From Chitinophaga pinensis (lineage in GTDB: Bacteria > Bacteroidota > Bacteroidia > Chitinophagales > CAMDFR01): a DNA stretch of 49,924 nucleotides. Made by a program: the position numbers and the translations under genes. The DNA is taken from positions 1 through 49,924 of the forward strand of contig CAMBZT010000012.1 in the NCBI GenBank assembly GCA_945872405.1, given 5' to 3'. This document shows, piece by piece, positions 9,420-18,636 of this stretch; position 1 is the stretch's first letter, and each line of letters opens with the position of its first letter. Below the pieces are notes generated by a model. It saw nothing but the letters and a program-made list of their open reading frames with translations, was not told where the DNA came from and did not search any database.

Positions 9420-10304
9420 GTGAAAAAAAATATTTTAATTATCTCAATTCTATTTTTCTTTCTAATTGGAATATCTACTTCATGTAAGAAACCAATTTAC
9501 GAGCCGAAATTGATTTTCAAATTCGAAATAGACTCCACGCAACAACGATTGGATAATTTTGGAAACCCCTCTAGCATACCCGTAGGTCATTCAGCCCAAA
9601 CGCCATCATTCAATAGCATTAGCGCTCATTATATCGAATTAGCACCCGACATGTATACGGCCATAGGTAAAGGAACTATTTTATACAAGGCAGAAGAAAC
9701 AACGATCGGAGGTGCCAATGCAATTGATTTCGATAAAAACACTAAAGTAAAAGACGGCGAAGAATTTTATAGTATGCCAATAAAAGACGTAAAAGCTGGC
9801 ACCTACCAATGGCTGCGCTTATCGCTCGCTTATCAAAACTATGATATCGTTTATAAATACAAAAACCCTACAGACACGACTCAAAATTTAATTGGAACAG
9901 GCACCGTAGCCTCCTTCGTTGGCTTCAATACTTATATTAAATCAGTTATCGTAAAATCACAATCTCTCGCTGTAAACGCGAATAAACTTCAAGGCTACTG
10001 GGCATTTGAGACTTTTGGTTTCTTATTTTCTGGACAAGCACCTGCAGGCGCTACCACTGTTCCCAATCCACTTTTTGCCTCCTCTCCCATTCCTGCCGGT
10101 AGTTGTGTGGTAACGGCCGAATTCGCTAGTTCGCCTTTGACAATCACAGGCAATGAAACGGAAGATATAGTCGTAGTAGTCAAAGTGTCGAACAACAAAA
10201 GCTTTGAGTGGACAGACGTAAACAGTGATGGATACTATCAACCAGATAAGGGCGATATACCTACAGATATGGGCGTCAGAGGTATTCAACCAGTGGTGCA
10301 ATAA
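9420..10304 (+). CDS. Hypothetical lipoprotein with an EF-like loop
   Basis: I place the start at GTG 9420, giving a protein of 294 residues that begins KKNILIISILFFFLIGISTS followed by Cys, a lipoprotein signal; an in-frame TTG at 9381 would add 13 unlikely residues. The mature part is rich in beta-strand sequence. A loop near the end, DVNSDGYYQPDKGD, resembles a dockerin- or EF-type calcium loop. The rest contains no motif I know. It lies between bshA and carB with no operon partner. Function unknown, probably a surface or periplasmic lipoprotein. Confidence 0.8.
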   Translation: MKKNILIISILFFFLIGISTSCKKPIYEPKLIFKFEIDSTQQRLDNFGNPSSIPVGHSAQTPSFNSISAHYIELAPDMYTAIGKGTILYKAEETTIGGANAIDFDKNTKVKDGEEFYSMPIKDVKAGTYQWLRLSLAYQNYDIVYKYKNPTDTTQNLIGTGTVASFVGFNTYIKSVIVKSQSLAVNANKLQGYWAFETFGFLFSGQAPAGATTVPNPLFASSPIPAGSCVVTAEFASSPLTITGNETEDIVVVVKVSNNKSFEWTDVNSDGYYQPDKGDIPTDMGVRGIQPVVQ

Positions 10305-10344
10305 AATTATCTTTAATAACTCTAGAAGAATATTCTTTTAATGT

Positions 10345-10539
10345 TTGAGGGCGTGTCAACGGCTGTTGTGTCATTGTGAAGTATTTTCAGTTAAATCATT
10401 TTCTATAGTTCTAACAAGATTCTTAGCCGTTGTCGTGCTGTCCATTTGTAGTTGCAAAAATCCGCAAGCTACCACTACCATCACTCACGTAAACATACTT
10501 AGTCAGCATCAAGCTCCCTACCTAAAAAATCAAATCTAA
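10345..10539 (+). CDS. Possible small lipoprotein (doubtful)
   Basis: A 64-codon frame starting at TTG contains a hydrophobic stretch, FSIVLTRFLAVVVLSICSC, which would suit a lipoprotein signal ending at ICSC, followed by about 24 polar residues. Against it: the start is TTG, the N-terminus is Cys-rich and odd, and no ATG or GTG lies in frame before the hydrophobic part. It may be a small real gene or a remnant. Confidence 0.25.
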   Translation: MRACQRLLCHCEVFSVKSFSIVLTRFLAVVVLSICSCKNPQATTTITHVNILSQHQAPYLKNQI

Positions 10540-10646
10540 AAGACTAAGGAATAAAAATTACAATTCATTCGGGCAAATAAGTATCTATATCAAAATATTG
10601 TGAACAAAAAGTGAACTAGTTTATCAGAATTAAAAGTCAAAAACTT

Positions 10647-10654
10647 TACTTTTG
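10647..10654 (+). promoter_or_regulatory. Promoter -7 box for carB, TACTTTTG
   Basis: TACTTTTG matches TAnnTTTG exactly and ends 48 bases before the carB ATG at 10703. It overlaps an in-frame TTG at 10652 that would otherwise extend carB, which argues that the ATG is the true start. Confidence 0.6.
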
Positions 10655-10702
10655 TACGCCAAAATAGAATTGGCATTTTTTCACAACCACTATCTATCGC
10701 TT

Positions 10703-13519
10703 ATGCCAAAAAATACATCCATAAAATCTGTACTAATCATAGGTAGCGGACCTATCATCATTGGACAAGCCTGCGAATTCGACTATTCTGGCACTCAAGC
10801 AGCTCGATCGCTTCGTGAAGAAGGAATCAAAGTCATCTTGATAAATAGCAATCCAGCTACCATCATGACCGATCCAATGACAGCAGATAAAGTATACCTT
10901 TTGCCCATCACCATTGAATCTTTGGAACAAATTTTAAAGGAAAATGAGATTGATGCTGTACTACCAACCATGGGTGGCCAAACAGCACTAAACCTATGTA
11001 TCGAAGCAGACGAAATTGGTCTTTGGAACGATTATGATGTTAAAATTATTGGTGTCGATATCAATGCAATCGAAACTACAGAGGATCGAGAAAAATTTAG
11101 ACTACATTGTATTAAACATGACTTACCCATCAACCCCGCATTCACTGCCAACTCCTTTTTAGAAGGTAAAGATATTGCACAAAAAATTGGATTCCCCTTG
11201 GTCATCCGTCCGTCATTTACACTTGGTGGTACAGGTGGAAGTATCGTATATCACAAGCATGAATTTGACGAAAAATTAACTCGAGGATTAGAAGCATCAC
11301 CACGTCATGAGGTTTTAATAGAAGCTGCTGTTCTAGGCTGGAAAGAATATGAATTAGAACTGCTTCGAGACGATGCAGATAACGTAGCTGTAATCTGCAC
11401 AGTTGAAAATCTTGATCCAATGGGTATACACACTGGCGATAGTATAACAGTAGCACCAGCCATGACCTTGAGCGATACCGCTTACCAAAAAATGAGAAAT
11501 CATGCAAAAACGCTTTTAAGATCATTAGGTAATTTTAGTGGTGGATGTAATGTTCAATTTGCATTAAACCCAGAAACAGAAGAATTAATCACCATCGAAA
11601 TAAATCCTCGTGTCTCTCGCTCTTCTGCACTAGCATCAAAAGCAACTGGCTATCCAATTGCTAAAATTGCCGCCAAATTAGCGATTGGTTATCATTTAGA
11701 TGAACTAAAAAATCAGGTTACCGGTACCACTTCTGCTTTCTTTGAACCATCACTAGATTATGTCATTGTAAAAATTCCACGTTGGAATTTCGAAAAATTC
11801 AAGGGCTGTGATCAAGAACTAGGACTACAAATGAAAAGTGTAGGTGAAGTGATGGCCATTGGAAGAACCTTTCAAGAAGCTATTCAAAAAGCTTGTCAAT
11901 CTTTAGAAAACAATCGAATAGGTTTGGGAGCAGATGGCAAACACGCAATGAACGTTGATGAAATTCTTCAAGGTATACAACATCCATCTTGGGATAGAAT
12001 TTTTAGGATTAAAAAAGCAATTCATCTGGGAGTACCGCTTAGTAAACTTTTCGACATCACAAAAATAGATCCTTGGTTTTTGCATGAAATTGCTGACTTA
12101 GTAGCCACAGATAAAGAAATCAAAAAGTATACCCTCGATACCATTCCTGAACATTTTTTGAGAATGACAAAGGAAAAGGGCTATAGCGATGCACAGCTTT
12201 CCTATCTTATGCGAGTGGATGATGAAGAAAAAGTCTATCAAAAAAGAGTCGAACTTGGCATCAATAGAATTTATAAGATTGTAGATACCTGTGCTGCTGA
12301 ATTTCCCGCAAAGACACCATACTATTACAGCACATTTGATCTTGAAAATGAAAGTGTAGTTACGCCAAAAAAGAAAGTTATTGTTTTGGGCTCTGGCCCA
12401 AATAGAATTGGTCAAGGAATCGAATTTGATTATTGTTGTGTGCATGGAATTGAAGCAATCAAAGAATGTGGTTACGAAGCAATCATGGTCAATTGTAATC
12501 CCGAAACAGTTTCCACCGATTTTGATACGGCCGATAAATTATATTTCGAACCTGTATTCTGGGAACATGTTAGAGACCTCATCAACCACGAAAAACCAGA
12601 AGGAGTAATCGTTCAACTTGGGGGACAAACGGCACTAAAACTTGCAGAAAAAATACATCAGATGGGGGTAAAAATTATCGGAACATCCTACGATAATATG
12701 GATATTGCAGAAGACAGAGAACGATTTTCTGACATGCTAAAATCTCTAAATATTCCATTTCCTCGATATGGTGCCACTAGAATTGTTGACGACGCAATCA
12801 AGGTCGCTCACGAGGTAGGATATCCTGTCCTAGTTCGCCCTTCCTATGTGCTCGGTGGCCAAAGAATGAGAATTGTTATCAATGATGAAGATTTGATCAC
12901 GTCAGTTATCAGCATCTTAAAACACCACCCCGATAACAATATTCTAATTGATCATTTTTTAGATCGTGCAGAAGAAGCTGAAGTTGATGCCATCTACGAT
13001 GGAGAACAAGTACAGATAATGGGAATGATGGAACATATCGAACCAGCAGGTATACATAGTGGTGATTCTAACTCTGTTTTACCTCCATTTAATTTGTCAG
13101 AAAATGTGATGCAAAAAATGATAGAATACACCGATAAAATTGCAAAAGCATTAAATATTTTAGGTCTAATTAATATTCAGTTTGCAATAAAAAATGAGGA
13201 AGTTTATGTCATCGAGGCAAATCCAAGAGCTTCTCGTACCACCCCTTTTATTTGTAAGGCCTATGAGATTCCTTATTTAAATATTGCCACCAAAGTGATG
13301 TTAGGAAAGGCCAAGCTAAAAGACTATACTTTTGACGAAAAATTGACTGGCTATGCTATTAAGGAACCTGTTTTCTCTTTTAATAAATTCCCAAATGTGA
13401 ACAAAGAATTAGGACCAGAAATGAAGAGCACAGGTGAAGCCATACGTTTTATCAAACATCTGAAAGATCCGTATTTCAGAGAATTGGTAAAAATGAAGAG
13501 CATGTATTTGAGTAAATAA
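10703..13519 (+). CDS. carB: Carbamoyl-phosphate synthase large subunit, short form
   Basis: CarB makes carbamoyl phosphate from bicarbonate, two ATP and glutamine-derived ammonia for arginine and pyrimidines. Two homologous halves are clear: VLIIGSGPIIIGQACEFDYS at the start and VIVLGSGPNRIGQGIEFDYC near residue 560, each with ATP-grasp sequence such as VIRPSFTLGGTGGS and VRPSYVLGGQ. From the ATG at 10703 it has 938 residues, against about 1073 in E. coli. The C-terminal allosteric (MGS-like) domain, which begins near residue 936 there, is absent. carA is not nearby. It converges on dusB with 8 bases between stops. Confidence 0.96.
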   Translation: MPKNTSIKSVLIIGSGPIIIGQACEFDYSGTQAARSLREEGIKVILINSNPATIMTDPMTADKVYLLPITIESLEQILKENEIDAVLPTMGGQTALNLCIEADEIGLWNDYDVKIIGVDINAIETTEDREKFRLHCIKHDLPINPAFTANSFLEGKDIAQKIGFPLVIRPSFTLGGTGGSIVYHKHEFDEKLTRGLEASPRHEVLIEAAVLGWKEYELELLRDDADNVAVICTVENLDPMGIHTGDSITVAPAMTLSDTAYQKMRNHAKTLLRSLGNFSGGCNVQFALNPETEELITIEINPRVSRSSALASKATGYPIAKIAAKLAIGYHLDELKNQVTGTTSAFFEPSLDYVIVKIPRWNFEKFKGCDQELGLQMKSVGEVMAIGRTFQEAIQKACQSLENNRIGLGADGKHAMNVDEILQGIQHPSWDRIFRIKKAIHLGVPLSKLFDITKIDPWFLHEIADLVATDKEIKKYTLDTIPEHFLRMTKEKGYSDAQLSYLMRVDDEEKVYQKRVELGINRIYKIVDTCAAEFPAKTPYYYSTFDLENESVVTPKKKVIVLGSGPNRIGQGIEFDYCCVHGIEAIKECGYEAIMVNCNPETVSTDFDTADKLYFEPVFWEHVRDLINHEKPEGVIVQLGGQTALKLAEKIHQMGVKIIGTSYDNMDIAEDRERFSDMLKSLNIPFPRYGATRIVDDAIKVAHEVGYPVLVRPSYVLGGQRMRIVINDEDLITSVISILKHHPDNNILIDHFLDRAEEAEVDAIYDGEQVQIMGMMEHIEPAGIHSGDSNSVLPPFNLSENVMQKMIEYTDKIAKALNILGLINIQFAIKNEEVYVIEANPRASRTTPFICKAYEIPYLNIATKVMLGKAKLKDYTFDEKLTGYAIKEPVFSFNKFPNVNKELGPEMKSTGEAIRFIKHLKDPYFRELVKMKSMYLSK

Positions 13520-13527
13520 ATTCTTTC

Positions 13528-14523
13528 CTATACTTCTATACCAACTGAATTATACTTAGTGCGCACCTCTTCTAAAGTGCAGACTAATTCTTCTAGAATA
13601 TCTGATGTAACAAGTTTCATTCTATATTCTTTTATATTGCTCAAACTCTTAAAATAGCTTGCATAGTGGCGTCTCATTTCTATAATACCAAGATGATTTC
13701 CTTTCCAAGCAATACTTCTCTTCAAATGTTCTAAAGCCGCATCTACGCGCTCATCTACGGTAGGTGGCGCTAATTCGACACCGTACTTTATAAAATGTTT
13801 TATCTCTCTGAAAATCCATGGATAACCAATGGCTGCCCTGCCAATCATCACACCATCCACTCCATAATTATCTCTCATCTCTATGGCCTTCTGTGGAGAA
13901 TCAACATCTCCATTTCCAAAAATTGGAATCTTGATTCGTTGATTGTTTTTAACTTTTCCTAGCCACTCCCAATTTGCATGGCCCTTATACATCTGATTAC
14001 GGGTCCGTGCATGAATGCTCACAGCCTGCACTCCAATATCTTGCAGTTGCTCTACAACATCAACGATAAAAATACTGTCTTCATCCCAACCCAATCTAGT
14101 TTTGACAGTAACTGGTAGAGAAGTACTTTTAATAACTGCTGCAGTCAACTTTATCATCTTAGGGATATCTTTTAAAATAGCAGCTCCAGCATTGCGACAA
14201 ACTACATTTTTAACCGGACATCCATAGTTTATATCAAGTAAATTGGGTTTTGCAGCTTCAACAATTTCAGCACTTCGAATCATAGGTTCGAAGTCACCGC
14301 CAAAAATTTGAATACCAATAGGTCTTTCGTCATCAAAAATATCTAGTTTTTTGATGCTCTTTTCTGCATCTCTAATCAAACCGTCAGAAGAAATAAACTC
14401 TGTGTAAAGCATGTCTGCACCATGCTTCTTACACAGGTGACGAAATGGCGGATCGCTCACATCTTCCATTGGCGCTAATAGCAAGGGAAAATCACCAAGC
14501 TCTATATCCGCTATTTTGGTCAT
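13528..14523 (-). CDS. dusB: tRNA-dihydrouridine synthase, DusB type
   Basis: This 331-residue FMN enzyme reduces uridines in the tRNA D-loop using NAD(P)H. It begins with the flavin-binding LLAPMEDVSDPPFRHLCK, carries DINYGCPVKNVV with the catalytic Cys at about 102, and has VDGVMIGRAAIGYPWIF for phosphate binding. Length and motifs fit DusB. It sits 15 bases downstream of the TonB-dependent receptor on the same strand and is probably co-transcribed. Confidence 0.93.
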   Translation of the reverse strand: MTKIADIELGDFPLLLAPMEDVSDPPFRHLCKKHGADMLYTEFISSDGLIRDAEKSIKKLDIFDDERPIGIQIFGGDFEPMIRSAEIVEAAKPNLLDINYGCPVKNVVCRNAGAAILKDIPKMIKLTAAVIKSTSLPVTVKTRLGWDEDSIFIVDVVEQLQDIGVQAVSIHARTRNQMYKGHANWEWLGKVKNNQRIKIPIFGNGDVDSPQKAIEMRDNYGVDGVMIGRAAIGYPWIFREIKHFIKYGVELAPPTVDERVDAALEHLKRSIAWKGNHLGIIEMRRHYASYFKSLSNIKEYRMKLVTSDILEELVCTLEEVRTKYNSVGIEV

Positions 14524-14538
14524 ATTCTACTTTCCTAA

Positions 14539-16467
14539 TTAAAATTTATAACTCAAAGTAAAATACACCCATCTTCCTGGCTGCATAGCACCAAGCACTT
14601 CTGTGTACTTTCTATTTAACAAATTATCAATATTTGCATTAACAGAGATTTTATCTTTAAATAAATTTATTCCCGCTCTAAGATTAATGAGTATATATTC
14701 ATTGCTAGTAGGTGGCAATGTTTTGATCACTTCTGGAAGTCTGTACTTATATAATCCGCTAATTCCAATATTGAAATGAGACACTTTCAAATGGGTATTC
14801 AACGTAACTAAATGGCGTGCATGATTTGAGATATATTTTGTTATTTCACCACTACTCATTCTAGAAAAAGCATAAATATATCCCGCGTTTGCGTATAGCA
14901 CTCCCTTCGAACCTATCTCCTTCTCTATGCTAACCCCTGCTTCAAAACCACTTGTATTAACAGCCTTAATATTTTTTGCGAAAAAATAATTAGTATTCGG
15001 CTTCACGTTAGTAAACTGAGTTAAAGAACTAGAATTTGTGATGACATAATCAATTTGATTCTGTCCCCAACGACTAAATCCAGTCACTGACAAAACAACT
15101 CCTTGAACAGGCTTAACATCTATTCCTCCATCCACACTCCAAAACTTCTCAGTTTGCAAATCTGCGTTTCCAAGATTTCTACCAGCGCTTAAAGGACCCA
15201 TTAAATTAGAAGATATATAGCGCTCTGTAAAATCTGCTGCTCTAACTGATTTACCTCCATTGAGCCTTAGCGTATAAAACTTACGATTAAATGCCAAAGA
15301 AAGTTGAGGCGTATATTCCAACTTATAGTTTTGGTCATAGTCCAATCGATGATTAAAATTAATTACCAATGACTTAACTGGCTTTATTACCATTCCAACA
15401 AAAATACCCATGTGAAGATTTTTATGATTGCCTCTGTCATTACTTTTAATGGTTTTGATATCCCCCTGTAGACCATAATTTAGCTTCCATACTTTAGTCA
15501 GAATTAAATTCTGGTATAACTGCAAATTATAATAATTCGTGTAATGAATATTTGACTTGGAGGCGGCATTAAATTTATAATTGTCATAATTATATCGCCA
15601 TACGAAATCAAGTTGAGTATTTGTTTTTTTGCCTTTTGAATTAAATCCAAATTGATTCCAAGCATTTTGAGTAATCTCAGCTGCATTATCAGCCTTACTT
15701 TTTGTGTAAAAATATTTTGCCGCGAAATCTCTTGAATCAAATGCCAATCTATAATATAGTGAAGAAGATTTACCTATCTTCACCGCAAAAGCACCACTTC
15801 CAGTTATAATATCAAAACTGTTATTCACTCCTTGGGGCTTCGGACCCTTACTATAGGCGCCTTCAATTCCGAAATCAAAACTTGTTTTTTTCCTTTTCTG
15901 AAATGTATTGAGTCTTCCCCCATAGAGGTTATAATCTCCTACTATCACATCAAGATTTGTGTGGCTCCCAGTCTGTTTATCTGCACGTGTTTTGGTAATA
16001 ATATTGATAACACCTCCAACCGCATCTGCACCATATTGAGCGGAGGCAGGTCCACGTAAAATTTCGATGTGATCTATTTGGTGCACAGGAATGGAAATAT
16101 TACTATTAAAGTGTCCCGTAAGTGGGTCATTTAATTTCATTCCATCTATCAAAATTACAACTTGAGAAAAAGTACTTGCACGAATGCTAATATCAGACTG
16201 CACCCCGAATGGTCCTCTTGGCTGTATCTCAACACCCTGAACATATCTAAGAAGTTGGTCAATAGATGTTATTCCCGATGTTGAAATCATTTTTGAATCA
16301 ATCACAGTGATATCTTTACCAGTTTCAAATCTGTCAGATTCAATTCTATTGGTACTTATATTGACTTCAGACAAAAGCTTTGTGTCTGTTTGAGACTTAG
16401 CAATTCCGACACTCAAAGCAAGCATTAAAAAAACTAGGCAATATTTTCTACTAATGTAGTTCTTCAT
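14539..16467 (-). CDS. TonB-dependent outer-membrane receptor, BtuB/siderophore type
   Basis: The 642-residue protein has a signal peptide (about 1-25, ending GIAKSQ), a plug domain at about 35-160 with DQLLRYVQGVEIQPRG and IEILRGPASAQYGADAVGG, and a C-terminal 22-strand barrel ending in LSYKF with the terminal Phe. It lacks the N-terminal CarboxypepD_reg domain of SusC-like receptors, so it resembles BtuB and catecholate receptors. Such receptors import cobalamin, iron complexes or similar with TonB energy; the ligand is unknown and no partner SusD or binding protein is adjacent. Confidence 0.92.
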   Translation of the reverse strand: MKNYISRKYCLVFLMLALSVGIAKSQTDTKLLSEVNISTNRIESDRFETGKDITVIDSKMISTSGITSIDQLLRYVQGVEIQPRGPFGVQSDISIRASTFSQVVILIDGMKLNDPLTGHFNSNISIPVHQIDHIEILRGPASAQYGADAVGGVINIITKTRADKQTGSHTNLDVIVGDYNLYGGRLNTFQKRKKTSFDFGIEGAYSKGPKPQGVNNSFDIITGSGAFAVKIGKSSSLYYRLAFDSRDFAAKYFYTKSKADNAAEITQNAWNQFGFNSKGKKTNTQLDFVWRYNYDNYKFNAASKSNIHYTNYYNLQLYQNLILTKVWKLNYGLQGDIKTIKSNDRGNHKNLHMGIFVGMVIKPVKSLVINFNHRLDYDQNYKLEYTPQLSLAFNRKFYTLRLNGGKSVRAADFTERYISSNLMGPLSAGRNLGNADLQTEKFWSVDGGIDVKPVQGVVLSVTGFSRWGQNQIDYVITNSSSLTQFTNVKPNTNYFFAKNIKAVNTSGFEAGVSIEKEIGSKGVLYANAGYIYAFSRMSSGEITKYISNHARHLVTLNTHLKVSHFNIGISGLYKYRLPEVIKTLPPTSNEYILINLRAGINLFKDKISVNANIDNLLNRKYTEVLGAMQPGRWVYFTLSYKF

Positions 16468-16497
16468 AAATTATATTATTTGTCGATGTAAAATTAT

Positions 16498-16531
16498 AAA
16501 AAAAAAGGTAGTTCTTAGAACTACCTTTTTT
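16498..16531 (-). terminator. Strong intrinsic terminator, bidirectional
   Basis: An 8-bp perfect stem GGTAGTTC / GAACTACC (16507-16514 and 16518-16525) with a 3-base loop is flanked by a run of A on the left and six T on the right. It lies directly downstream of the OmpA gene and would end its minus-strand transcript; it could work both ways. Confidence 0.85.
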
Positions 16532-16549
16532 GATATATGTGATGGAATT

Positions 16550-18481
16550 TTAAAAATCTTTCCCTGCTTGTAATCCTGGATGTGGTGCAGGAGGATTGCT
16601 TGGGCCTGTTTCTCCGTCTTGAGCTACTCTAAATTCTACCCTTCTTTGCTCCATTCTTTGTTGAGGTGTTGTTGCTTTTTCTTCCGTAACAAACTTAACA
16701 ATAAACCTATCGCGTGCAACACCATATTTAGTGGTCATATAATCTATTGCTTTGTTTACTCTACTCCATGCTAATTGTTCGCCATACTTGCCATTTACAT
16801 TCATTCCAGTCACAACAATTTTTGCATCTGGACACATTTGCAATTTATCAGCTACTTCATGAAGGTGAGCAAAATACTCTGGAGAAACATTGTACTTATC
16901 GTCACCAAAGTAAATTGAAGGCAATTCTACTTTTGAGCAATCAAATCCTGTTCCACCAGATACACCTGTTCCACCATCTAGCTTCATACCTTCGGCACAA
17001 CAAGGAACCTTAGCTACACCATTTGCATCAATTGGAAATCCAGGAGGAGAAAATGGCTCTTTATCATCACAGTCAATGATGCCATCTTTGTCGCTGTCTA
17101 AAGCAACTCCATGGGCATCTACTGGACATCCTAACTTCGTATTAGGTTCTTTATCTAACTTGTTTATGATACCGTCTTCATCATCATCTTGTAACAGCTC
17201 AGCAATAATTCTATCGGGGTCCATGTCACCCAATTTTTTGTATGCAAAATCCATAGGATTCAACCACCATAAAGGCTCTAAAGCCTTCTTACCAAGGTGG
17301 ATATTTACAGTTACAGCGTTGAAGTAGTAGGTATCGAAATTCCTAGTAAGAGAACCACCAATCATTCCAGGGCCACCAATTACTTTTCTGTCATCCTGAA
17401 ATCTTTGACCATCTAGTAAATCATCACCTGTTATGGAAACTCTTGATTCAATATTTAAAGTAACTCTTTTTGAAACGTGAAAACCTAATCCAAAACCAAT
17501 ATTGTATAATGGATTCATTGCATAAGTTTTGATCTGCGAACGCGTCTGATTTGTGTTTGTGTGCGATTCTGCCTGTGTTTCATAGGTTTTATCCATAATA
17601 TTTCTCAGCTCTGAATACACCGCTTTTTTCTTCGGATTTGTTAAGAAAGTACCAGAATTAGTTGTATTAAGATAAATTCTGTTCGCCTCGCTATAATTAT
17701 ACATATTACCATCCGCATCTAGAGCGTTAGTCATAGTTTTGTAGAATTGTGCACCAACACCTAAAAAAGCGTAGAGGTTCACCATATTTCTTTCTCTGTG
17801 AAACTTAATATTACCGAAAGTAAATACTCCTTCAAGCGCAGCTTCGTGGCTTAACATTTTATAATTCGGCAGAATCGATTGGTCCGTATAATCTATACTA
17901 GGATTAATACTTCCATTTAAAGCCGGATTTCTAAGGGAATTAGCCTTAGGCTTGTAGTCTAAGCCCTCAGCATGTCCAAAAACATATTGACCTCTTAAAG
18001 AAAATACATATCCAAATGCCTTTCTTATTGTGAAAGTGGCGCCATAATTTCTTAATGGACTTGCAACTGGAGTAACGTCACCACTTACAATAAAAGATCC
18101 AATTCCAAGACCAATTTCCCATTGATTTTTGGGTTTTGCAGGATAATAATATTTGTGGTTGACAAAAGCGTCTTGTTGTTTAGATCGAGGCCTCCCACCC
18201 ATGTAGACTGCAGAATCTGCGGGCAAATCATAATGAGGCATTTGTGGCCTATTTACAGCCTTTCTATCATTCAAGTTAAAATCTTTTTGTTGTAAATCCT
18301 TCGTTAGATACTGTGTCTGATTTTGATTATCCCTAGCAACTTTTGCGGTTGACTTTACAGCCTTCTCTTCCTTAGATGCAGAGTCAGGTGAGATTGTATA
18401 AAATGCATTTGCGGATGCAGAGAGTCCTAAACACAACAGAGTGAAGACTACTAGAGACTTAATAGAGAATGAATGTTTCAT
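16550..18481 (-). CDS. OmpA-family outer-membrane protein with thrombospondin type 3-like repeats
   Basis: This is a 643-residue protein with a signal peptide (1-27, ending SASANA), a long beta-rich region to about residue 425 that looks like a membrane barrel (GIGSFIVSGDVTP; FSLRGQYVFGHAEG), then Asp-rich calcium-type repeats (DDDEDGIINKLDKEP and DSDKDGIIDCDDKEP), and a C-terminal OmpA peptidoglycan-binding domain at about 520-615 (KIVVTGMNVNGKYGEQLAWS; RVEFRVAQ). It should anchor the outer membrane to the wall. It is monocistronic between its own promoter and the terminator at 16498-16531. Confidence 0.92.
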   Translation of the reverse strand: MKHSFSIKSLVVFTLLCLGLSASANAFYTISPDSASKEEKAVKSTAKVARDNQNQTQYLTKDLQQKDFNLNDRKAVNRPQMPHYDLPADSAVYMGGRPRSKQQDAFVNHKYYYPAKPKNQWEIGLGIGSFIVSGDVTPVASPLRNYGATFTIRKAFGYVFSLRGQYVFGHAEGLDYKPKANSLRNPALNGSINPSIDYTDQSILPNYKMLSHEAALEGVFTFGNIKFHRERNMVNLYAFLGVGAQFYKTMTNALDADGNMYNYSEANRIYLNTTNSGTFLTNPKKKAVYSELRNIMDKTYETQAESHTNTNQTRSQIKTYAMNPLYNIGFGLGFHVSKRVTLNIESRVSITGDDLLDGQRFQDDRKVIGGPGMIGGSLTRNFDTYYFNAVTVNIHLGKKALEPLWWLNPMDFAYKKLGDMDPDRIIAELLQDDDEDGIINKLDKEPNTKLGCPVDAHGVALDSDKDGIIDCDDKEPFSPPGFPIDANGVAKVPCCAEGMKLDGGTGVSGGTGFDCSKVELPSIYFGDDKYNVSPEYFAHLHEVADKLQMCPDAKIVVTGMNVNGKYGEQLAWSRVNKAIDYMTTKYGVARDRFIVKFVTEEKATTPQQRMEQRRVEFRVAQDGETGPSNPPAPHPGLQAGKDF

Positions 18482-18524
18482 TATAAAGTTTTAAATTAAA
18501 CTAGTGTTTAATGGTTATAGAGTG

Positions 18525-18555
18525 CTAAAGTACATCAAAAAAACTAATCCACAAA
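18525..18555 (-). promoter_or_regulatory. Promoter with -33 and -7 boxes
   Basis: On the minus strand TTTG (18552-18555) is followed after 19 bases by TACTTTAG (18525-18532), one mismatch from TAnnTTTG. The spacing fits the Bacteroidota housekeeping sigma factor. It would serve the OmpA gene starting at 18481. Confidence 0.5.
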
Positions 18556-18636
18556 ATAAACGTGTAAAAAAGCATGATTATATGGACTTATACCAATAAT
18601 TTTACTTTTAAAATACACTTTATTAATATTGTTCAT

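Larger units (their letters stand above)
10305..10702. other. Intergenic region upstream of carB
   Basis: This 398-base interval holds the doubtful 64-codon frame and the carB promoter box. I see no terminator hairpin, no RNA gene and no pyrimidine-responsive attenuator that I could support. Confidence 0.5.

Noticed and set aside
10652-10702. TTG-started extension of carB by 17 residues
   Set aside because: It overlaps the promoter -7 box, and homologous CarB proteins begin near MPKNTSIKSVLIIGSG.
16550-18481. OmpA protein with TSP3 repeats as part of the T9SS unit
   Set aside because: It is monocistronic with its own promoter and terminator and is far from the PorP/SprF locus.
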